From positions 109,403 to 173,402 of the forward strand of contig PABP01000013.1 of NCBI GenBank assembly GCA_002699585.1: a stretch of DNA of 64,000 bases, in the 5' to 3' direction. This DNA comes from Anaerolineaceae bacterium. Lineage in GTDB: Bacteria; Chloroflexota; Anaerolineae; Aggregatilineales; Phototrophicaceae. Below are positions 25,324 to 32,700 of the stretch, one piece after another (position 1 is the first letter of the stretch; each line of letters starts with the position of its first letter). A model generated the notes under the pieces. It made no database searches. It was given only the letters and a program-made list of their open reading frames with translations, and had not been told where the DNA came from. The position numbers were made by a program, and so were the translations under genes.

Positions 25324-25621
25324 TGTACTCCTATGGGGTATATGAATAAGGCGTGGGAAAGATTTAGAAGATTATAGACAGGTATATATTCATTTACAAA
25401 TTGGATTACAGTTGATTTATGGCAGAGTGAGGCTAGCCAAAAACGCTAAAAATTAATGATTATAGGCTCATCGCAAGCACTATAAGTGGTAAACGAGGCT
25501 GAAGTTTGAGGCGATTACGGAGGTCGTTAAGGCCGTTCTGGAAGTACATCTGAAAGCAAAATGGGCCGACTATTAAGTCGGCCCACTTCGTTATACATCA
25601 TGTGTATCGAGTATGTCAGGT
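25324..25621. other. Intergenic region between archaellin-like gene and binding protein gene
   Basis: It holds the archaellin gene's terminator (25562-25585) and, on the minus strand, the promoter region of the solute-binding protein. AGGAG lies just ahead of its ATG. Nothing else is supportable. Confidence 0.45.
25553..25585 (-). terminator. Terminator of the archaellin-like gene
   Basis: A perfect 10-bp stem (TGGGCCGACT/AGTCGGCCCA, 25562-25571 with 25576-25585) with a 4-base loop. On the minus strand it is followed by TTTTGCTTT. A classic intrinsic terminator 37 bases after the stop. Confidence 0.88.
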
Positions 25622-26200
25622 TTAGCGCAGGTCCATCACAGCTTCGACAGAGGCCGGAATCGAGCGGGTGATGTTCAGGACGGCACCCGTGGGGGGCTTG
25701 GCTTCCAGTGTGAATTCGGTGTTGGATGACAACGGGGTGCCGAGTGAACTTAGGTCAACTGAGATCTCTACGAGTTCGCCATCTTCCAACATGGTGTCAC
25801 TGTCGTTGGTGCCAATCCAGGCCGAGGTCCAGTCAACTTCATTTACGAACTGCGTACCATCACGGTAGCCAATAATCATGACGTTGTCGCCACTGGTATC
25901 GGTCATATCAATCGGATCACCACCAGAAACGATAGCCAGGGTGAAAACGACGGTGTCAACATTGGTGTCGGCAGTTGTGTCCTGGCCGATGACATCACCG
26001 CGAATGGCCAGTGATGACTGTACGCCTTCGAGACCGGCGTAGATGGCTTCATTACCACGTTCTGTGGATTCGGTACCAGCGGAAAGCATTGAGAAGGCGA
26101 AAACGGTAGCGACGACGATGAATGCGATCAGGATGATTGCTGCTTCGAGAGCGGTCTGACCAGATTCGTTGCGGGTCAGTTTGTTAATACGATTGAACAT
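25622..26200 (-). CDS. Archaellin/type IV pilin-like protein
   Basis: A 192-residue protein whose start (RNESGQTALEAAIILIAFI) is the archaeal flagellin (archaellin) N-terminus: a short basic leader, cleavage expected between Gly14 and Gln15 of the SG|QTALEA site, and a hydrophobic helix for filament assembly. The next part (FAFSMLSAGTESTERGNEAIYAGLEGVQSSLAI) also follows archaellins closely. The rest is a beta domain with a GGDPIDMTDTSGDN-type loop. A class III (prepilin) peptidase would be needed; none is in the window, nor other archaellum motor genes. GGAG precedes the ATG by eight bases. An inverted repeat 90 bases upstream may control it. To my knowledge archaellum-type genes occur in some Chloroflexota. 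Confidence 0.85.
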   Translation of the reverse strand: MFNRINKLTRNESGQTALEAAIILIAFIVVATVFAFSMLSAGTESTERGNEAIYAGLEGVQSSLAIRGDVIGQDTTADTNVDTVVFTLAIVSGGDPIDMTDTSGDNVMIIGYRDGTQFVNEVDWTSAWIGTNDSDTMLEDGELVEISVDLSSLGTPLSSNTEFTLEAKPPTGAVLNITRSIPASVEAVMDLR

Positions 26201-26290
26201 TGTTTTGTCTCCATTGATTTTGAGTTGTGAATTGCTTGTGAAACCAATATGAAATCAATATATCCCTAAGTTAACCTAGCTAGAATACGC

Positions 26291-26331
26291 ACTAATACGT
26301 ATTTAATGTAATGTAACAATTACGTATTAGT
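26291..26331. promoter_or_regulatory. Inverted repeat upstream of the archaellin-like gene
   Basis: Perfect 11-bp arms ACTAATACGTA (26291-26301) and TACGTATTAGT (26321-26331) separated by 19 bases, about 90 bases before the archaellin-like start. The spacing (30 bases centre to centre, close to three helical turns) suits a dimeric regulator or paired operators. Unknown protein. Confidence 0.45.
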
Positions 26332-26427
26332 ACGTATATCGCTATGAGAAATCTAGGTGTTGTGCTTATCAGCGGAGCCAGAAAGGCATCGACATACGTG
26401 CAGTTACAGAGTGGTAGAACCCGTGAT

Positions 26428-26503
26428 GCCCTTGCGCCCACCAAGGGCGTGTTAAGGTCCTGCAAGGTGACCTGGTTAGGTCAGGGATTTAGAGCACCTT
26501 GCA
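26428..26503 (+). ncRNA. Candidate structured RNA (function unknown)
   Basis: Two consecutive perfect hairpin systems: GCCCTTG/CAAGGGC (26428-26434 with 26442-26448), then TGCAAGGT/ACCTTGCA (26461-26468 with 26496-26503) enclosing GACCT/AGGTC (26469-26473 with 26478-26482). It fits no RNA family I recognise; it lacks the GGAAG tetraloop segment of SRP RNA. It could be a small RNA or part of the giant gene's leader. Strand is uncertain. Confidence 0.3.
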
Positions 26504-26770
26504 TACATAGCATGCTCCAATATAGGTAAATAGGCCTATTTAGGGCAGGAATCAATAGTTTTACAGCTTAAATGAAACTGAATATCAACTTTAGATACGT
26601 TGAGCAAGCTATACTGTCCTCAATAATTAACAACTAAAATCGATCGATATATCGTTTTGCAAGTTGATTGCAAGGCCGCCTAAATAAGATCATAGAGGTC
26701 GAAAAGCGACTTCTCAATTTTTGATTCATTTCAACAACGAAACTATCAACCCAAACAAGCAGGTTACTTT

Positions 26771-29700
26771 ATGCACGGCAGAAGCATGAAAAAACTACAG
26801 ATCACATTTTTTGTATTGCTAAGCATGTGTATCATTGCACTCGTACCTGGGGTTCCGGCGCAAGCGGCAGGGCCTTTTACATGTAGTGATACTGTACGCA
26901 TCATGCCAACGGGCGACTCACTCACCCAAGGATACGCTTCTGGCGTCACCAATGTTGGCGACCAAATCGCGTATCGTAAGACACTGCATGATGACCTGCT
27001 TGCACAAGGGCGACAATTCGACCTCGTTGGGTCGTTCACTGCTGGCGGTAACTATGCTGGCTTTGACCCCGATCACTCCGGTGTTCCCGGTTGGAACGTC
27101 CAGCAGATCGAGATCAATATCTATGATTGGCTCGTCGCCAATACCCCGGATATTGTGCTTCTGCATGCGGGGACCAACGATGTCAATGTATCGTTCGTTA
27201 ATAACTACAACCGCCTGCTGAATAACGTCGACACCTACGAGTCAGATTACAATACAGAAGTCACAGTGGTTGTTGCGCTCATCATTAACCGCGTCACTTC
27301 CACGGGGGATCCGGTACGAATCCAGCGGACAAACGAATTCAATGCTGGCTTAGAGACACTGGTCAACAATCGCATTGCAAATGGCGATGATTTGATCCTC
27401 ATTGATATGGAAAATGACGCTGGCATCATCTACGACTACGAGGCTAACGGCGGGAATTTCTATGATCTCGATGCGGGTGGCATCCACCTCGGCGTCTCTG
27501 GTTATAACAAGATGGCGGCCCTATGGGAATCTACCCTCTTGGGCATTCTGCCGGATTGCTCTGGGCCGACGAACAACCCACCGACTGCTAATGCAGGTGC
27601 TGACCAAACAGTGGTCGATACAGACCGTAATGGCAGCGAAATCATCTTCCTGAGTGGTACAGCCAGCAGCGATAACGATGGCAGCATCACCAACTATAGT
27701 TGGACCGAAAACGGTACCGAATTCGCAACTGGCGCGACCCCGTCACATGTCTTTAGCGTGGGTACATACACCGTCACACTAACCGTGACTGACGATGATG
27801 GCGATACCGATACGGATACCGTCCAAATTACCGTAGAAGAAGCGCCAAACCTACCGCCCAACGCCGATGCAGGCACGGACATTACGGTTGTCGATAGCGA
27901 TGACAATGGCGCTGAAGATGTCGCACTCAATGGTGGCAACAGCACTGACAGCGACGGCACCATCGTCAGCTATGAATGGCAGGAAAACAGCGTTCCGATT
28001 GGCACTGGGGCGACCCCCACACTGCCCTTCTCGGTAGGTGTCCACACAGTCACACTGGTCGTACTTGATGATGATGGCGATACCGATACCGATACTGTCC
28101 AGGTTACGGTAGAAGAAGCACCGGACACCACCGCACCCGTCATTACCCTGCTGGGTGACAATCCGCTGGCCGTGGAGGCAGGTGGAACCTACACAGACCC
28201 AGGCGCAACAGCATCGGATGATGTCGATGGCGACCTGACCAGCAGCATTGTTGTCGGCGGCGATACGGTCGATCCGAATACGATTGGCAGCTACAGCGTC
28301 ACCTATGACGTCAGCGACAGCAGCAGTAACAGTGCTGCGCAGCAGACGCGCACAGTCAATGTGGCCGATACAACGATTCCGGTCATCACCGTGAACCCGG
28401 CGACGCAGACCATCACCGAAGGCGACAGCTACACCCCACCGACAGTAACTGCCAGCGACAGCTTCGAAGGCGATCTGAGTGGCAGCGTCGTCACGGGCGG
28501 CGACACGCCCGACCCGAATACGATCGGCACGTATGTCGTCACTTATGATGTCGCAGATGGCAGTGGCAACAACGCTGTCCAGCAGACCTTCACACTCACT
28601 GTCCAGGCGGCACCGGACACCACCGCACCCGTCATTACCCTGCTGGGCGACAATCCGCTGGCTGTGGAAGCGGGTGGGACCTACACAGACCCAGGCGCAA
28701 CAGCATCGGATGATGTCGATGGCGACCTGACCAGCAGCATTGTCATTGGTGGCGATACGGTCGATCCGAATACGATTGGCAGCTACAGCGTCACCTATGA
28801 CGTCAGCGACAGCAGCAGTAACAGTGCTGTGCAGCAGACGCGCACAGTCAATGTAGCCGATACCACCATCCCTGTCATCACCGTGAACCCGGCGACGCAG
28901 ACCATCACCGAAGGCGACAGCTACACCCCACCGACGGTGACTGCCAGCGATAGCTTCGAAGGTGATCTGAGTGACAGCGTCGTCACAGGCGGCGACACGC
29001 CCGACCCGAATACGGTCGGCACCTATGTCGTCACTTATGATGTCGCAGATGGCAGTGGCAACAACGCCGTCCAGAAGACCTTCAGACTGACTGTCCAGGC
29101 GGCCCCGAATGTGCCACCAACCGCCAATGCAAGCATCGACCGGACCGTGATTGACACTGATAATAGCGGCAGCGAACTGGTTGACTTGAACGGCACAGAT
29201 AGCTCCGATAGCGACGGCAGTATTGCCAGCTATAGTTGGGTCGAAAACAGTGCAGAGATTGCAACCGGAGCCACACCTCAGGTTGACTTGAGCGTTGGCG
29301 TTCACGTCATCACGCTGACGGTGACCGATGATGATGGTGGCACCGATACGGATGACGTCACTATCACAGTTGCAGCACCGCCAAATGCAGCACCGATTGT
29401 GTTCTCACCGGGCAACCCGGCATTCTATGAAGGACAGACTGTTTCACTACTCATCAGTGCGTATGATGCCGAAGACGGCACGTCGCTGGCCTTTGGTGCG
29501 ACTGGCTTGCCGAGTGATTTGAGCATCAACCCCAGCACAGGCGAGATCACGGGTACGCTGGGCTTTGACGCTGCCAACACTTACTCGGTGACCGTAACGG
29601 CAACAGATAGCGATACAGACGAAGGGTCTGTGACCTTTACGCTGGTCGTCAACGATGTCAACCAGCCGCCCGTACTGGACAGCCTACCGAGCATTCCTTC

Positions 29701-32700
29701 CTATAACAGTGGTGAGACCATCACACCGATTGTCATCAGCGCAACGGACCCTGACCTGGATACGCTGACCTACTCCGCGGCGAACCTGCCAACGGGCATC
29801 AGCATGGATGCATCGACAGGCACACTCAGCGGTACGATCATTGACGATGCGGGTACGTTCCAGGTGGTAATTGTCGTCACCGACGATGGCACACCGAAGA
29901 TGAGCGATACCACCAGCTTCACCTGGACGATTGGCGAAACGCCGAACCTGCCGCCAACCGCCAACGCCGGTGCTGACCAGACGGTCGTCGATACAGACAA
30001 CAGCGGCGACGAACAGGTCACACTGGATGGCACTGGCAGCAGCGACAGCGATGGAACCATCGCCAGCTATAGCTGGACTGAAAACACTGTCGAAATCGCG
30101 ACAGGCGCCACCCCATCCGTCAACCTAGGCGTGGGCACACACACAATCACCCTCACGGTGACTGACGATGATGGCGCAACCGATAGCGACACAGTGATCA
30201 TCACGATCAATGAACCTGCTAATGTCGACCCAACGGCCAACGCCGGTACTGACCAGACGGTAACCGATACGGACAACAGTGGCGACGAACAGGTCACACT
30301 GGATGGCACTGGCAGCATCGACACCGATGGAACCATCGCCAGCTATAGCTGGACTGAAAACAGCATCGAGATCGCAACTGGGGCGACACCGCAGGTGACC
30401 CTGGGCGTGGGGGTACACACCCTTACCCTGACCGTCACCGATGATGATGGCGCAACAGCAACTGACGATGTCGTTATCACAGTGGAAGCACCTGTCGCCA
30501 ACGTCGCGCCGACTGCCAATGCGGGTGCCGACCAAACGGTCACGGATACGGACAACAATGGTGTCGAAACCGTGGGGCTGGATGGCAGCGGCAGCAGTGA
30601 TAGTGACGGCACGATTGCCAGCTACAGTTGGCAAATCAGCGGCGTCGAGATCGCGACAGGCGTAAACCCGTCCATTGTCCTCAGCGTCGGCACGCATACC
30701 CTCACACTGGTGGTGTCAGACGACGATGGCGCAACGGCTAGCGATGATGTCATCATCATTGTGGAAGCACCGATTGCCAACATCGCACCAACAGCGAATG
30801 CGGGTGCTGACCAAACGGTCACGGATACAGACAACAACGGCATTGAAACAGTGGCACTCAATGGCAGCGGCAGCAGTGACAGTGACGGCTCCATAGCCAG
30901 CTATAGCTGGATGGAGAGCGGTTCGCAGATTGCAACGGGCGCTACCCCATCGGTCAACCTGAGTGTCGGTACGCATAACATCACGTTGATTGTCACAGAT
31001 GATGATGGCGCAACCGGCTTCGATACGGTGGTCATCACGGTACAAGCTGGCAGCGGTGGCGGTGGCTCCGACCGTGTGAGCAACGGCCTACTCGCTCTGT
31101 ACGAGTTCAATGAAAATAATGGCAACACAGTTGCCGACACAAGTGGCTCCGGCACGCCCATGAACCTGACGATTTCCAACACGGGGAACGTCAACTGGGG
31201 CGCGGGTACATTGACCACTACAGGCAGCACAGTCATTCAATCCAGCGGTGCAGCTACCAAGATCATCGACAGCGTGCGCACCAATAATGAAATCACGCTG
31301 GAAGCCTGGGTGCAGTCCAATGACCTAACACAAAGCGGTCCAGCACGTGTTGCGGGTATCTCCGGCAATCCGTCCAACCGCAATATCACCATGGGCCAAG
31401 GCCTGTGGGGATCGCAGCCGCTGGACGTGTATGACATGCGTCTGCGCACGCGCTCCGCGACGCCGAATGGCACACCTTCCCTATCGACACCTGCAGGTGC
31501 GGCAACCACTAACCTGATGCATGTCGTCATGACCCATGCGGCCAGCGGCATGTCCACGATCTATGTCAACGGTGTGGCTGTGGCAACACACAATCAAGGC
31601 AACGACCTGGGCAACTGGGATACGTCCTTCCCATTTGTGTTGGCCAATGAACCGACAGGTGATCGCCCGTGGTTAGGTACGTTCCATCTGGTTGCGGTCT
31701 ACAACCGCGCCCTGGGTAGCTCAGAAGTTACGCAGAACTACAACGCCGGGGCCAACGGTGGCGGCAGCTCAGCTAACCAACCGCCAAGCGCTGACGCAGG
31801 TGCTGACCAGACTGTCACGGATAGTGACAATAACGGCACAGAATCCGTGACGCTGAATGGCACAGGCAGCAGTGACCCCGAAAATGGTTCACTACGCTAC
31901 ATCTGGAGCGCCATCGGCATGGCGATACCGGAAGGCGGGACGGTCTCCGCAGACTTCCCAGTGGGTACAACAGAAGTCACCCTGACAGTGGTCGACCCCG
32001 ACGGCGCACAGGATTTCGATACGGTATCGATCACGGTGGATGCTCCGACAAATGCTGCCCCAACGGCTAACGCGGGCGCTGACCAGACCGTCACGGATAG
32101 TGACAATAACGGCACAGAATCCGTGACGTTGGATGGCAGTGGCAGCAGCGACAGTGATGGCACCATTGTCAGCTACAGTTGGCAAGTCAGCAGTGTCGAA
32201 GTTGCAACGGGCGTCAATCCATCGATCAACCTGAGTGTGGGGGTACACACAATTACGCTGGTGGTGACAGACGATGATGGGGCCACTGCAAGCGACGATG
32301 TGGTCATCACGGTTGACTCCCCTACTACAAATGAAGCACCGACGGCCAATGCGGGTGCCGACCAGACTGTCACGGATAGTGATAACAGCGGTAGTGAAGC
32401 TGTGACGCTGGATGGAAGCGGCAGCTCCGACCCTGAAAGCGGCACACTACGCTTCATCTGGAGTGCTACGGGCGTCACGATCCCTGAAGGCGAGATGGTA
32501 TCCGCCGACTTCCCAGTGGGCACGACGGTCGTCACGCTGACGGTCATCGACCCTGAAGGCGCAGAGGATACAGATACAGTCACTATCACCGTCAACGCAG
32601 GTGCGAGTTCAAATGTGGTTTACCCAGGTACAACCTGGGCCACACGCACCCCCGCCGAAGTGGGCCTGGACGATACACTCGTCAACCAGTTCATCAGCAA

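Larger units (their letters stand above)
26201..26770. other. Long intergenic region between archaellin-like gene and giant surface protein
   Basis: A 570-base gap serving two divergent genes. It contains the inverted repeat at 26291-26331 and a cluster of hairpins at 26428-26503 (listed separately). A 61-codon frame at 26344-26529 crosses the hairpins and has no ribosome site; I do not count it as a gene. GCAGG seven bases before the ATG at 26771 is the giant gene's ribosome site. Confidence 0.5.

Noticed and set aside
26461..26503. SRP-like small RNA
   Set aside because: GGTTAGGTCAGG resembles part of SRP RNA, but the conserved GGAAG loop and flanking core are missing.
26344..26529. A 61-codon frame in the archaellin/giant-protein gap
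   Set aside because: No ribosome site, low-quality protein, and it runs through perfect hairpins better explained as RNA structure.
27851..29305. Long minus-strand open frame (484 codons) inside the giant gene
   Set aside because: It arises from the repetitive, codon-biased DDG/TDT repeats read backwards; it has no start signal, and the plus-strand domains are unambiguous. The same applies to the minus frame at 33272-34462.
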